Origin: an uncultured Bacteroidales bacterium
GTDB taxonomy: Bacteria > Bacteroidota > Bacteroidia > Bacteroidales > Bacteroidaceae
DNA length: 62,309 bases
Assembly: GCA_947303715.1 (NCBI GenBank)
Contig: CAMYYY010000011.1
Location: 1 to 62,309 of the forward strand
Direction: 5' to 3'
The number at the start of each line of letters is the position of its first letter. Position 1 is the stretch's first letter. Below are positions 39,963-50,155 of the stretch, in pieces. Both the position numbers and the translations under genes were made by a program. The notes beneath the pieces are model-generated. The model saw only the letters and a list, made by a program, of their open reading frames with translations. It did not search any database and had not been told where the DNA came from.

Positions 39963-42900
39963 TTAATTTAGGCGGAAATCGAGGCCAGGCTGATTATTGA
40001 TGTAACTGATCATATCGTCCGTCACATTCACCCGACTAGAACGGGAACCGAGCTTCGCCTTCATGGACTGCCCTGAGGTGTGTACTTCAAAATTCAGCGC
40101 AACTTTGCCGGGATTTGCCTTCATCATATCCGACAAATCAAGGATGAGCGACTCGCTGAGAGCCGAAAGCTCGATGATAACCGTCAACTGATGAATGAGC
40201 GTATCCTTGACTTCGGGCAACAAACGGATAGAGAGTATGCCCAGCTCCAATTCGGTTTCCTTGTACTTTCGCGGTCTGACTTCCGCTTCTATATAAAGGA
40301 AATAGCCCACGCTGCATTTGCCCTTGTTGTTCATCCAGTCGTTACCGAAGAAGGTAAGCTCGTGAGTGCCCGTGAAGTCCTCCAGCACTACTTTGCCGTA
40401 AGGCATATCGCGTTTCGTACGCAGTTCTTTCTGCTCAACGACAATACCGCCCATAGTGAGCGTACGTCCCTGTAGGGACTGGAGGTCGCCGAGATCAGCC
40501 ATGTGGGTGTTGCAGACATGGTCAAGGATAATGCGGTATTCGTCCAGCGGATGAGCCGACAAATACATACCCACCAGTTCGCGCTCACGGTCAAGACGTT
40601 CAAGATCCGTCCAAGGAGCCACCTCGGGAAGTGAAGGATGCACACGTTCGCTCATATCGCTTTCGCCGAAGAGCGAGAACTGCGACTCTGCCTTGTCGGC
40701 CTGGCACAAGGCGCCGTAGCGCATCAGCTGATCAAGATAGATCTCCTCGCCACGTCCTGTTGGAGCAAAGAAATGCTCGCGGGTAATAGTACCGAAGCTG
40801 TCAAACACGCCGGCAAGCGCCATATTCTCAATAGACTTACGATTGCAGGCCTGCAGGTTGACGCGCTCCAGAAAATTGTAGATATCCTTGTAAGGACCGT
40901 TCTTTTCGCGCTCGGCTATAATAACTTCGACAGCATTCTCTCCCACTCCTTTGATACCAGCCAAACCGAAACGGATGTTGCCTGCAGCATTGGAGCTGAA
41001 CTTCCGACGACTTTCGTTCACGTCGGGACCCAGCACCTTGATGCCCATCGCCTTGCATTCAGCCTGCAGCTTGGTGATTTCATCCATTTTATCCAGGTTC
41101 CGACTGAGGTTGGCAGCCATGTATTGCGAGGGATAGTGAGCCTTCATGTAAGCCGTCTGATACGCCACCCACGAATAGCAGGTTGCATGGGACTTATTGA
41201 AGGCGTAGGAAGCGAATTTCTCCCAGTCGGCCCAAATCTTCTCCAGCACCTTCTCATCATGCCCGTTTGCCTTTCCTCCTGCAATGAACTTCGGCTTCAG
41301 TTCATCCAGCTTCTGCCTGATTTTCTTTCCCATCGCTTTGCGGAGCGTGTCGCTCTCGCCTCGGGTGAATCCTCCAAGCAAACGGCTGAGAAGCATGACT
41401 TGTTCCTGATAAACCGTGATGCCATACGTGTCCTTCAGGTACTTTTCCATGACGGGAATGTCATAGGTAATGGGCTTACGTCCATGCTTTCGGTCGATGA
41501 AGTCAGGGATATAATCCATTGGGCCTGGACGATAGAGAGCATTCATAGCAATCAGGTCCTCGAAGGTGCTGGGCTGGAGTTCGCGCAGATATTTCTGCAT
41601 ACCGGGTGATTCAAATTGGAAGGTTCCGATAGTGCGTCCCTCGCAATAGAGCTGGTAAGTGAGCGGGTCGTCGATGGGAATGGAATCAATATCGACATCA
41701 ATGCCCAACGACTCTTTGACATTCTGTACCGCTTCCTTCAGGATGGAAAGCGTCTTCAACCCAAGGAAGTCCATCTTGATCAGACCCGTATCCTCGATGA
41801 CGCTACCCTCGTACTGGGTGACGATTAGCTTTTCCTTCGATTCCTTGTCCTCGGCTGTTGATACTGGCACCCAGTCGGTTATATCATCACGGCAGATGAT
41901 GGTGCCGCAGGCATGGACGCCCGTATTTCGGACGTTGCCCTCGAGCATTTTGGCGTATTTAATCGTGTCGCGCAGCAGCGGATCAGGCGATATAGCTGCC
42001 TCCTGAAGCTCAGGCACCGCAGCTATGGCGTTGGTGAGGTTCATCTTCGGTGTCTTGCCATTTACGTCAGGCAAACGGTCTGGTATAGCCTTGCAGAGAC
42101 GGTTGGCCACATCAAGCGGAACCTTCTGCACACGTGCCACATCCTTGATGGCCAACTTAGTAGCCATCGTACCGTAAGTGATGATATGAGCCACCTTCTC
42201 CTGTCCGTACTTATCCGTCACCCATTGGAGCACACGTCCTCGCCCGTCGTCGTCGAAATCGACGTCGATATCGGGCAGCGAGATACGGTCGGGATTCAGG
42301 AATCGCTCAAACAGCAAGTCATATTTGATGGGGTCGATGCGGGTAATCTGCAGGCAATAGGCCACGGCGCTACCGGCAGCCGAGCCACGTCCAGGACCTA
42401 CCCAAACGCCCAATTCCTCGCGGGCAGCACGGATGAAGTCCTGCACGATAAGGAAGTAGCCCGGGAAGCCCATCGTCTTCATGATGTGAAGCTCGAAGTT
42501 CAGCTGTTCCTCTATCTCGGGCGTCATATCGGGATAGACCTTCTTGGCGCCATCGAAGGTAAGCTTTCGCAGGTAGTCGGCTTCCAGCTTGATGCGGTAG
42601 AGCTTGTCGTAGCCGCCCAACTTGTCAATTTTCTTCTTTGCATCCGCTTCGCTCATCACCACTTCGCCCTTCTCGTTTCGAGTAAACTCGTTGAAAAGGT
42701 CTTCCTCGGTGTATTTTTGCCGATATTCCTCTTCGGTACCGAAGTCAGCAGGAATCTCGAAGTTAGGCATGATGGGAGCATGATCGATGCTATACATCTC
42801 TACCTTATCTAATATAGCAACCGTGTTACTCAGCGCCTCGGGCACATCGCCAAAGATGGCATTCATCTCCTCGGTTGTCTTGAACCACTCCTGCTTCGAG

Positions 42901-43673
42901 TAGAGCATACGAGTCGGGTCATCCAGATCCTTGCTCGTGCTCAGGCAGATGAGCCTATCGTGCGCCTCGGCGTTCTCTTCATCGACGAAGTGGACGTCGT
43001 TGGTACAAATGAGGGGGATACCGAACTGAAGACTGTACTCTTTCAGCTTGGCGTTGACTTCCTGCTGCAAGCGATAGGTCTCGTGATTGGCACGCGGCAC
43101 AGTAGCCTTATGGAGTTGGAGCTCTAGGTAATAGTCATCTCCGAAAATACGATGATACCATTGGATGGCTTCCTCGGCTTCGTCATATCGGCCTGCCGAA
43201 ATCTTTCGAGGCACTTCGCCGCCCAGACACGCCGAGCAGACTATCAGCCCCTCGTGGTACTTCTCCAACTCAAAGCGGTCTGTACGCGGATGGCTGTAGA
43301 AGCCCTCCGTCCAAGCCTTCGAGACAAGTTTCACAAGGTTGTGGTAGCCCTTCAGGTTCTTGGCAAGCACCAATAAGTGGTAGTTTGCGCCATCACCTGC
43401 GGACTTATCCTTGTCGGTAAGGCGATGGGGAGCAACGTACATCTCACAGCCGACGATGGGCTTAAAAAGTGGGAGTTCCTTTTCCTTACGTTTTCCGTTC
43501 ACCTTATTCACGTAGTTCAGGAATTCCTTGATGCCCATCATGTTACCATGATCCGTCACAGCCATACCTGGCATACCGTCGGCAATGGCTTTGTCAACGA
43601 GCTTGGGGATAGCCGCCTGCCCGTCGAGGATGGAGTACTGCGTATGAACGTGAAGATGAACGAATGGCTGCAT
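39963..43673 (-). CDS. dnaE: DNA polymerase III alpha subunit
   Basis: Replicative polymerase, 1236 residues. N-terminal PHP domain (HLHVHTQYSILDGQ and DHGNM), the polymerase active-site aspartates in LPDIDVDFDDDGRGR, the fingers motif QEQVMLLSRLLGGFTRGESD, and a helix-hairpin-helix plus OB-fold C terminus (FGLAGIKGVGENAV, then TMGGIVVEQKELRTKRDMPYGKVV). All standard blocks are intact. Located 11 bp after cstA on the same strand, with trxA next. In other Bacteroides the upstream neighbours are usually different, so cstA here may reflect local rearrangement. Confidence 0.97.
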   Translation of the reverse strand: MQPFVHLHVHTQYSILDGQAAIPKLVDKAIADGMPGMAVTDHGNMMGIKEFLNYVNKVNGKRKEKELPLFKPIVGCEMYVAPHRLTDKDKSAGDGANYHLLVLAKNLKGYHNLVKLVSKAWTEGFYSHPRTDRFELEKYHEGLIVCSACLGGEVPRKISAGRYDEAEEAIQWYHRIFGDDYYLELQLHKATVPRANHETYRLQQEVNAKLKEYSLQFGIPLICTNDVHFVDEENAEAHDRLICLSTSKDLDDPTRMLYSKQEWFKTTEEMNAIFGDVPEALSNTVAILDKVEMYSIDHAPIMPNFEIPADFGTEEEYRQKYTEEDLFNEFTRNEKGEVVMSEADAKKKIDKLGGYDKLYRIKLEADYLRKLTFDGAKKVYPDMTPEIEEQLNFELHIMKTMGFPGYFLIVQDFIRAAREELGVWVGPGRGSAAGSAVAYCLQITRIDPIKYDLLFERFLNPDRISLPDIDVDFDDDGRGRVLQWVTDKYGQEKVAHIITYGTMATKLAIKDVARVQKVPLDVANRLCKAIPDRLPDVNGKTPKMNLTNAIAAVPELQEAAISPDPLLRDTIKYAKMLEGNVRNTGVHACGTIICRDDITDWVPVSTAEDKESKEKLIVTQYEGSVIEDTGLIKMDFLGLKTLSILKEAVQNVKESLGIDVDIDSIPIDDPLTYQLYCEGRTIGTFQFESPGMQKYLRELQPSTFEDLIAMNALYRPGPMDYIPDFIDRKHGRKPITYDIPVMEKYLKDTYGITVYQEQVMLLSRLLGGFTRGESDTLRKAMGKKIRQKLDELKPKFIAGGKANGHDEKVLEKIWADWEKFASYAFNKSHATCYSWVAYQTAYMKAHYPSQYMAANLSRNLDKMDEITKLQAECKAMGIKVLGPDVNESRRKFSSNAAGNIRFGLAGIKGVGENAVEVIIAEREKNGPYKDIYNFLERVNLQACNRKSIENMALAGVFDSFGTITREHFFAPTGRGEEIYLDQLMRYGALCQADKAESQFSLFGESDMSERVHPSLPEVAPWTDLERLDRERELVGMYLSAHPLDEYRIILDHVCNTHMADLGDLQSLQGRTLTMGGIVVEQKELRTKRDMPYGKVVLEDFTGTHELTFFGNDWMNNKGKCSVGYFLYIEAEVRPRKYKETELELGILSIRLLPEVKDTLIHQLTVIIELSALSESLILDLSDMMKANPGKVALNFEVHTSGQSMKAKLGSRSSRVNVTDDMISYINNQPGLDFRLN

Positions 43674-43684
43674 ACGGAACGATT

Positions 43685-45184
43685 CTATTTCTTAACTCTA
43701 TACTTCCAGATAAAGAACCAAGCGCCTGAGACGATGAGCGCCACAAGCCCGATGATATAGCTGACGTTTTGCGGCAGACGGAAGCCCTCCTTGGCGATGC
43801 AGATATAGGTGGTGCAGACGCACGTCATGAACAGCGCCGGCACAAGGGTAATCCAATAAGCACCTGCAAACTTCCTTGTCTGTTGACCTATTGTGCTTTT
43901 GACTCGTTGGGCCAGGAATACCGTCGCCGTCCAGAGCGCGAAGCAAGCCAGCGTCTGGTTGGCCCAGCCGAAGTAGCGCCAGATGACGTTGAAGCCGTTC
44001 TCGTCCGCCACATTATACCAAAGCAGCAGGCAGGCAGCAACAAATACGGGCAGGGCGATAATCAGTCGGTTGCGATACTTCTTCTGCTCCAGGCGGAAGA
44101 AGTCGGCGATGATGAGGCGCGCGCTTCGGAATGCCGTATCGCCGCTCGTGATAGGGGCAGCAACCACGCCCAGTATGGCCAGCACTCCACCTACGATGCC
44201 CAGCCAGGCCTCAGAGACCTTCGTCACTACCGTCGGGGCAGCCGCCGTCAGTTCAGCACCCACCTCTGCGGCACCTCCGTCGAAGAAGAAGTACGACGAG
44301 ACTGCCGCCCAGATGAGGGCTACGATACCCTCCGTTATCATCGCGCCATAGAACACAGGGCGTCCCATCCGCTCGTTCTTCAGGCAACGCGCCATAATGG
44401 GGCTCTGCGTAGCGTGGAATCCGCTCAAGGCGCCACAGGCGATAGTGATGAACAAGCAGGGGAACACGGGCTGCGTATCCAGCCCCTTCAGTCCCTTGGC
44501 GGCACCCAGATTGCCCAGCCCGTCCCACACCTCGGGCAGCGAGGGCCATTTCACGAAAAGACCTATCATCAGCGCAGCAGCCATAAACAGCAGCGCAAAA
44601 GCAAATATAGGATAGACCTTGCCGATAAGCTTGTCAACCGGCAACAGCGTGGCAATGATATAATAGACAAACACAATCAGCACCCATGCCATGATGCTCC
44701 CTTTCGCCGTAGGCATGAAACCCGCGATATCGCCCAGTATGAGTGCCGGGCTATAGACGAACACCGTGCCTACCAGCAACAGCAGCACGATACTGAACAC
44801 CAGCACCAGCGTCCGAGTGCCCCGTCCCAGGTAGTGCCCCACCAGCTCGGGCAGGCCAGCGCCTCCATGACGCATCGAGAGCATGCCCGTCATATAGTCG
44901 TGCACGGCGCCGGCGAAAATGCATCCCAAGACAATCCACAGATACGATGCCGGGCCGAACTTTGCCCCCATGATGGCGCCGAAGATGGGCCCTGTGCCCG
45001 CGATGTTCAAGAACTGAATCATAAAAACCCTCCACGTCGGCAGGGGAACGAAGTCCACCCCGTCCTGCTTGGCTACAGCGGGAGTCGCGCGCCCCGCATC
45101 AGGCCCGAACGTGCGCTCCACAATCCGCCCATACACCATATAGCCTATCACAAGCGCTACAAGCGAAAGAATAAACGAAATCAT
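43685..45184 (-). CDS. cstA: Carbon starvation protein CstA family transporter
   Basis: 499 residues, about 14 hydrophobic helices. CstA motifs: FLNIAGTGPIFGAIMGAKFG, CIFAGAVHDYMTGMLSMRHG, and FHATQSPIMARCLKNE. CstA proteins import peptides or pyruvate in enterobacteria and several other phyla. Near the C terminus (about residues 425-436) the segment RVKSTIGQQTRKFAGAY corresponds to an 8-bp repeat tract (43878-43909) that looks inserted between FLA and YWITLVPALF. A TATCTTCG box lies at 45238-45245 on the minus strand. Confidence 0.9.
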   Translation of the reverse strand: MISFILSLVALVIGYMVYGRIVERTFGPDAGRATPAVAKQDGVDFVPLPTWRVFMIQFLNIAGTGPIFGAIMGAKFGPASYLWIVLGCIFAGAVHDYMTGMLSMRHGGAGLPELVGHYLGRGTRTLVLVFSIVLLLLVGTVFVYSPALILGDIAGFMPTAKGSIMAWVLIVFVYYIIATLLPVDKLIGKVYPIFAFALLFMAAALMIGLFVKWPSLPEVWDGLGNLGAAKGLKGLDTQPVFPCLFITIACGALSGFHATQSPIMARCLKNERMGRPVFYGAMITEGIVALIWAAVSSYFFFDGGAAEVGAELTAAAPTVVTKVSEAWLGIVGGVLAILGVVAAPITSGDTAFRSARLIIADFFRLEQKKYRNRLIIALPVFVAACLLLWYNVADENGFNVIWRYFGWANQTLACFALWTATVFLAQRVKSTIGQQTRKFAGAYWITLVPALFMTCVCTTYICIAKEGFRLPQNVSYIIGLVALIVSGAWFFIWKYRVKK

Positions 45185-45315
45185 ACTACCCTATTCTTTT
45201 TCCGTTCTTCAAATGCCCATTCACACAAATGGGCTTGCGAAGATAACGCTTTACGCTGAACCTTCCAAGAAAAATCGCATCATTTTCGCCCCATTGTGGA
45301 AAACTCTTCTCCCGC

Positions 45316-45378
45316 AGAGCAGGGGAATAAAAATTTAGCGTAGGGGAATAAAAACGCAGCGCAGGCAAATAAAATGTG
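45316..45378. repeat. 21-bp repeat array (GGAATAAAA family), site C
   Basis: Units 45316-45336, 45337-45357 and 45358-45378: GCGTAGGGGAATAAAAATTTA-like. It lies between divergent cstA and the GHL10 glycosidase gene. Confidence 0.8.
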
Positions 45379-45439
45379 CGAAGAGTACTTTTTTGAAGGA
45401 ATCTCTTCTTTTCCGCGATTTTTTTCGTATCTTCGCGGC

Positions 45440-46951
45440 GTGAAACGATTGGTTACCCTGAAAGCCCTTTTGCTGTCGCTCCTGGTAGTGACCCTCAGCG
45501 TGCCCCTGCAAGCGCAGGAGGCATGGATGCCTGCCGCCACGCCTAAGCGGGAGTACCGCGCGGTATGGCTGACGACAATCAAGAACCTCGACTGGCCCTC
45601 CGTTGCAGCAACGACAGCAGCCGGCGAGCAGCGGCAACGGGCGGAGCTCTGCGCCATATTGGACACGTTGCAGGCTGTCGGTATCAACACGGTGTTGTTG
45701 CAGACGCGCCTGAGGGGTGACGTCATCTACCCCTCGCTGCGCGAGCCCACATCAGCCTTCATCACGGGCAAGGAGGGGAATCAGACTACCACCTACGACC
45801 CCCTGCGCTTTGCCATCGACGAATGTCACAAGCGCGGCATGCAATGCCATGCCTGGATGGTTGCCCTGCAGGTGAAAGACAACCAATACGTCGATCCCGC
45901 GTCGGCAGCCGTTGTCAGCCATCTCTGCGACATGGTGCGCGAGGTGGTACGGGGGTACGACGTCGATGGCATCCATCTGGACTATCTGCGCTATCCGGAG
46001 AAGTCAACGGGGCAACAAGTCAAAAAGTCAACAAAACAACGGGGTAGCAAACCGACAGGTAACGATGCCCAGACGAAGCGCGACAACGTAACGGCCTGCC
46101 TGCGTGCCGTCTATCGTACGGTAAAAGCCGAGAAGCCCTGGGTATGCGTCAGCACGGCACCTCTGGGCAAATACCGCAGCACGGCACGTGCCTCATCGCA
46201 GGGTTGGAATGCCTATAATACCGTCTATCAGGAGGCGCAGGAATGGCTGCGCAAAGGCATCTGCGACGCCCTGTTCCCCATGATGTACTACGATGGAGGG
46301 AACTTCTACCCCTTTGTGGACGACTGGGCAGCGCACACTTACGGACGCCACTTTGCTGCCGGACTGGGCATCTACCAGCTTGCCTCAAGCGAGCTGAACT
46401 GGAGCCTCCGCACCATACGAAGCCAGATGAACTATGTGCGCGACTTCGGCAACGGCACCTATGCCAGCTCTGCCTGCGGCTATGCCCTCTTCCGTGCGGG
46501 CTTCATCATGAACAACACGAAGGGCATCCGCGACGAACTGCGTTACCTCAACGCCTCCCCTGCCCTTGTTCCTGCCTTGACGTGGCACTCCAGCAGCCGT
46601 CCCGACAGCCCCTCAGCCGTCAGCTTCACCCTCGTGGGCGACAGCATCCACATCAGCTGGGCAGCAAACAAGCCAACAAATCAACAAGTCAACAAGTCTG
46701 CAAGCGAGTTTCACTACAACCTCTATTGTGCTGTCGGAAGGGCTATTGACATCGACGACGCAAGCGGCCTATACCTCATTTACCAGAGCGGACCGACGAT
46801 TACCGTCCCCCGTCTGACAAGGACACAGGATGTCACCTACGCCCTCACAGCCATAGACCGCTATGGCAACGAGAGCCGCCCCGTCGTATGGCACCTGAAA
46901 GCGAAAAAAACGATTACTTCGCCTTTACCACGACTTTACGCCCCCCGATGA
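45440..46951 (+). CDS. Secreted family 10-like glycosidase (GHL10)
   Basis: 503 residues from GTG 45440, which begins a signal peptide (TLKALLLSLLVVTLSVPLQA). An ATG at 45374 gives a longer N terminus. The catalytic domain matches the GHL10/DUF187 type: REYRAVWLTTIKNLDWPS, GINTVLLQTRLRGDVIYPS, GYDVDGIHLDYLRYP and DALFPMMYYDGGNFY; a fibronectin-like C-terminal domain follows. These hydrolases may act on peptidoglycan or glycans. Two octanucleotide tracts lie inside: STGQQVKKSTKQRG (46005-46044) and TNQQVNKSASE (46666-46705). Its 3' end overlaps the convergent gene by 38 bp. Confidence 0.85.
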   Translation: MKRLVTLKALLLSLLVVTLSVPLQAQEAWMPAATPKREYRAVWLTTIKNLDWPSVAATTAAGEQRQRAELCAILDTLQAVGINTVLLQTRLRGDVIYPSLREPTSAFITGKEGNQTTTYDPLRFAIDECHKRGMQCHAWMVALQVKDNQYVDPASAAVVSHLCDMVREVVRGYDVDGIHLDYLRYPEKSTGQQVKKSTKQRGSKPTGNDAQTKRDNVTACLRAVYRTVKAEKPWVCVSTAPLGKYRSTARASSQGWNAYNTVYQEAQEWLRKGICDALFPMMYYDGGNFYPFVDDWAAHTYGRHFAAGLGIYQLASSELNWSLRTIRSQMNYVRDFGNGTYASSACGYALFRAGFIMNNTKGIRDELRYLNASPALVPALTWHSSSRPDSPSAVSFTLVGDSIHISWAANKPTNQQVNKSASEFHYNLYCAVGRAIDIDDASGLYLIYQSGPTITVPRLTRTQDVTYALTAIDRYGNESRPVVWHLKAKKTITSPLPRLYAPR

Positions 46952-47570
46952 TATAGAGGCCAGGAGCAAGAGGACGCTTTGAACTAATGCGACGTCCAAG
47001 CAAATCATAAACTGGCGTATTACCCCTTTCCCCTTCAACAAAGGTTGTAGTGCCGATGCCCGTTGTTTCGTAGACGAACTTGACGCTGATGGCGACACTT
47101 GTGCTTCCTGACGCGAGACTCAGCGTGGTTTCCACCTCGCCGTAATTGGACACATCACCGAAATCCACTTCCCAACGGGCTGGGACGGAGGCTCCTGCGG
47201 CAAGCCGCGTGTTTTTCTCGATAATGCCCTTTCCCTGCGTGTCGCGGGTACAATCACCGCCCGCACAAAGCTGAATGGCAACGGCAGAGGGCGTAGTGGT
47301 GTGCTCCACTTTCCCGACAACGGTAATGTCGGCAGCCGTCGAACCTGTATTGACAATCTGCAGGTTATTTCCGCCTGTGTTGGTGCTTCCCTCAACAATA
47401 TAGAAGCCGCCTCCATAGTCCTCAGCCACGACTGGCACGCTGATGACAGCACCATCCTGCAGCGCCTCACCGTTCCACTTGAACCCGAGGCTCTGCCCGA
47501 AAGCAGCAGGGACAACAAACAAAAGAGAAAGGTGAATAATCAATAACGAAAATAAAAATCTGCTTTTCAT
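46914..47570 (-). CDS. Secreted protein with C-terminal sorting-type tail
   Basis: 218 residues with a signal peptide (cleavage near FGQ, residue 22). The middle part forms an immunoglobulin-like or DUF-type sandwich (NNLQIVNTGSTAADITVVGK, VAIQLCAGGDCTRDTQGKG). The tail VYDLLGRRI...LAPGLYIIGGRKVVVK resembles type IX secretion C-terminal signals as they look in Prevotella. Last gene of the six-gene Omp28/TlpA operon, 48 bp after the Omp28-like lipoprotein. Its 3' end overlaps the convergent GHL10 gene. Function unknown. Confidence 0.8.
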   Translation of the reverse strand: MKSRFLFSLLIIHLSLLFVVPAAFGQSLGFKWNGEALQDGAVISVPVVAEDYGGGFYIVEGSTNTGGNNLQIVNTGSTAADITVVGKVEHTTTPSAVAIQLCAGGDCTRDTQGKGIIEKNTRLAAGASVPARWEVDFGDVSNYGEVETTLSLASGSTSVAISVKFVYETTGIGTTTFVEGERGNTPVYDLLGRRISSKRPLAPGLYIIGGRKVVVKAK

Positions 47571-47618
47571 ATCGTTCAAATTCTATTCGTAAATTTCTAT
47601 ATGTCTTTTTCTTAACTA

Positions 47619-48431
47619 TCAATTTTTCAAAACCACTTCAACCACCTGTTCAACACCAGTAACATCAGCAATAAAAGCAACGACAGCCATCTGCGCCACA
47701 TTCCACGTGGCCTTGACGGGTATCGAAAGGCTGACGGTTTCCGTTCCTCCCGCAGCAGAAGCAGTACCCAACAAACGTCCCTCGGACTCCGTCAACGAAG
47801 CGCGGAAGACATGGTTGTGGACATACGATGCATTGCGGCTGCCGTCAGGCATAAATTGCAATGCCGTGATACCGCTCTCTGTCAGCCAAACCGTCAGGCG
47901 ACGCTCAGGCGATATATCAGCTGTAGCTGAGGGTGTCACGGAAACGGTAACGTTGATTTGCTCATCAGCAACCGAAGCCTCGCAAGCTATCGCCACCGAA
48001 GGTAGAACGGCCATGCGGCTCACAACCCTCGCCGTCCATTCGGAATAGCGGCAGATACCTCCCGTTCGATCCACTACACCTGCAGGCCAGGCATCGATGC
48101 CCAGCGCAGTATGCATAGCCTCCCCTTCGGCAGTCGCCAGCCCCATGGGGTATTCATCGGAGATAGCCATACTACCACCATGAATGGCTACAGCCACTAC
48201 GTGGCCAGGGCCGTATCGGGCGGTGAAACGCTGCTGCATTTCGTCAATAGTTGCCGTTGCATCGGGGCAGTTCACGCAGCGCTGCCCTGTAAAGTCCTCC
48301 ACAAGCACATTTTTCGTCGCTGCCACCTCCTGAGGCCCTATCCAGCGCTCCTCCTCTGCCACATCGCCGCACGAGCAGAGCAAGAAGACTGCGCAAGGAA
48401 GGATATATCTGAAAGACACGCTATTCTTCAT
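47619..48431 (-). CDS. Omp28-like lipoprotein with CXXC motif
   Basis: 270 residues. Lipobox LLCSC (Cys21 region). The N-terminal domain has the Omp28 thioredoxin-like signature VLVEDFTGQRCVNCPDATAT followed by VVAVAIHGGSM; the C-terminal half is a beta-sandwich (VNVTVSVTPSATADISPERR, THNHVFRASLTE-like YVHNHVFRASLTE). Omp28-related proteins are abundant surface proteins of Porphyromonas and Prevotella; the CVNC motif suggests redox activity. Sits 3 bp after the DUF6029 barrel, same operon as TlpA. Confidence 0.82.
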   Translation of the reverse strand: MKNSVSFRYILPCAVFLLCSCGDVAEEERWIGPQEVAATKNVLVEDFTGQRCVNCPDATATIDEMQQRFTARYGPGHVVAVAIHGGSMAISDEYPMGLATAEGEAMHTALGIDAWPAGVVDRTGGICRYSEWTARVVSRMAVLPSVAIACEASVADEQINVTVSVTPSATADISPERRLTVWLTESGITALQFMPDGSRNASYVHNHVFRASLTESEGRLLGTASAAGGTETVSLSIPVKATWNVAQMAVVAFIADVTGVEQVVEVVLKN

Positions 48432-48434
48432 CTC

Positions 48435-50102
48435 TTAGAACACATAGTTGTACGACAATGACCAACCCTTACTTTCGGGTACGTAACGGCAAACACCGCC
48501 CGCACAGTTGAAGCCCGCTCTTGTACGGCCATAGGCAGCCTGCACACGATGAGATCCACCCGTCCACGTCACTCCGACACGGGCAAAATGGTCTTTTCCC
48601 TGCGGATTGTACATATCCGACACCGACAGCATCCAAGCATTTTTCAACGACAGCTCTGCCAACGCATACCACCAGTCCCCCTGGTCCTGACGCGTGTGCA
48701 GATATTGTCCTTCACCACGCAGCACCATGCTGCCAGCCAGGGTGAAACGGCCTTCAGCCACAAAAATATGGCTATGAATCATGCCACCTTCACCTTCAAC
48801 GATAGTCTTGTCGTAGAGCTGGTTCATATACATGAGGTTAATTTTCGTCCCTCGGTTGATGCGCTTTGACAGTTGCAGATTGATGTCCTGATAATACACC
48901 ATGTCACCCGGCCAGAAGGCCGTCGGCTCACCCGCTGTCCCCATCATTTGTTGAGTTGCTGACTCGTTGACTTGTTGATTTCTGAGACTGCGGATGTGCG
49001 AAGCATGTAGGGCGAGGGCCGTTCCATATCGTCCACCAAGGCACGAGCCCTTCGGCAGGGTGTACGCCAATTCCGTCTGAAATGCCCATTCCCCCGGGGC
49101 ATACTGTGTAGCATAGGGGTAGAGAGCAGCCAGAGCATAGGTGTGCTGCATGGTGAAGGCAGGCAGATGGTTGATGAACGACGACAACCCCACCATATTG
49201 CGGCGGCTGCGGAAAGCCATGTCCTCGCTGCGCTTCACCTGCACCAGCGCGCTCATTCCTGTCTTCGACCACGATGTACTCAGCAGCATCGCATGGCCGT
49301 GACGATACACCCAGCCGTTGTCAGCCGAGGGATCGTGGCTCTTCAGCGCATACTCGGCAAGCACATTCCATCCGCCATGTCGGAATTGGGCACGCATGTC
49401 TCCTGCCTGCACATTTTCGGGCACATGCAAGGTGTAGAGATTCAGCTGCGGAAAGCCCTCGCCATCCGTTTCGGTACGGAGCATCGTGGGGGCACCTGTT
49501 GCCGGTTCGTGTTTGTTTACTCCCGAAAAGCCCAGCGTCAGCTGCGAGTCGTGGGCACTCATGCTGCTTATCCAGCTGTCGATACTCAGCGAGACATCGC
49601 CACCGAGGACGTAGCCTTTATTGTGTTGCCAATAGCGACGCTGTGCTCCGCCGAGCACTTTCAGCGCCACACCGGGCAATGGCTCCACCACCAATCGTCC
49701 ACCCCGCAAGGCATTGTCGATACCCAACGGACGGCTTTCGTAAGTGCGGAGGATAAGTCCCGAGCCAAACTGGTCATAGACATCGCCGACAGTCAACTCC
49801 ACTTTGCCGTAGCGTCCCGTCAGATGAAGGTGCGGCAAACCCCATCCACGGAAGTCATTTTCAAACCCCGGGAGAGGATATTGCAGAAATTCCAGCCGTG
49901 TACCTGCTTCGAAGTAAGTGCTGCGCAACGAAAGGTCTGCATAGGTATTGGTGAGCAGGGGCGATTCGCAGCCCATGCTGCTTGCCGGTACCAGCACATC
50001 GCTCTGCACCGCACCTGTCAGCCTTCCGTCCCATGCTTGCATGGAAAGGAACGCTCCCAGCAATGCTACCACAGCAAAAATGCCACGACGTCCAATCCTC
50101 AT
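48435..50102 (-). CDS. DUF6029 family outer-membrane barrel
   Basis: 555 residues. Signal peptide (VVALLGAFLSMQAW), then strands of barrel type (LSLRSTYFEAGTRLEFLQYP, HLHLTGRYGKVELTVGDVYD, GGRLVVEPLPGVALKVLGGA) ending GWSLSYNYVF with a C-terminal Phe. I recognise it as DUF6029, a large barrel that usually neighbours Omp28-like genes. Around residues 376-388 the stretch RNQQVNESATQQM derives from an octanucleotide tract (48946-48985) lying in a predicted loop. The gene follows tlpA by 53 bp that contain a TTAAC heptamer tract. Confidence 0.84.
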   Translation of the reverse strand: MRIGRRGIFAVVALLGAFLSMQAWDGRLTGAVQSDVLVPASSMGCESPLLTNTYADLSLRSTYFEAGTRLEFLQYPLPGFENDFRGWGLPHLHLTGRYGKVELTVGDVYDQFGSGLILRTYESRPLGIDNALRGGRLVVEPLPGVALKVLGGAQRRYWQHNKGYVLGGDVSLSIDSWISSMSAHDSQLTLGFSGVNKHEPATGAPTMLRTETDGEGFPQLNLYTLHVPENVQAGDMRAQFRHGGWNVLAEYALKSHDPSADNGWVYRHGHAMLLSTSWSKTGMSALVQVKRSEDMAFRSRRNMVGLSSFINHLPAFTMQHTYALAALYPYATQYAPGEWAFQTELAYTLPKGSCLGGRYGTALALHASHIRSLRNQQVNESATQQMMGTAGEPTAFWPGDMVYYQDINLQLSKRINRGTKINLMYMNQLYDKTIVEGEGGMIHSHIFVAEGRFTLAGSMVLRGEGQYLHTRQDQGDWWYALAELSLKNAWMLSVSDMYNPQGKDHFARVGVTWTGGSHRVQAAYGRTRAGFNCAGGVCRYVPESKGWSLSYNYVF

Positions 50103-50110
50103 ACCTTGCT

Positions 50111-50145
50111 CGTTAAACGTTAAACTTTAATCCTTAACCCTTAAC
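50111..50145. repeat. Heptamer tract CGTTAAA/CCTTAAC
   Basis: Five 7-bp units between the DUF6029 start and the tlpA stop. Same class as 39574-39601 and 58898-58932. Confidence 0.7.
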
Positions 50146-50155
50146 CTCAAGCTCT

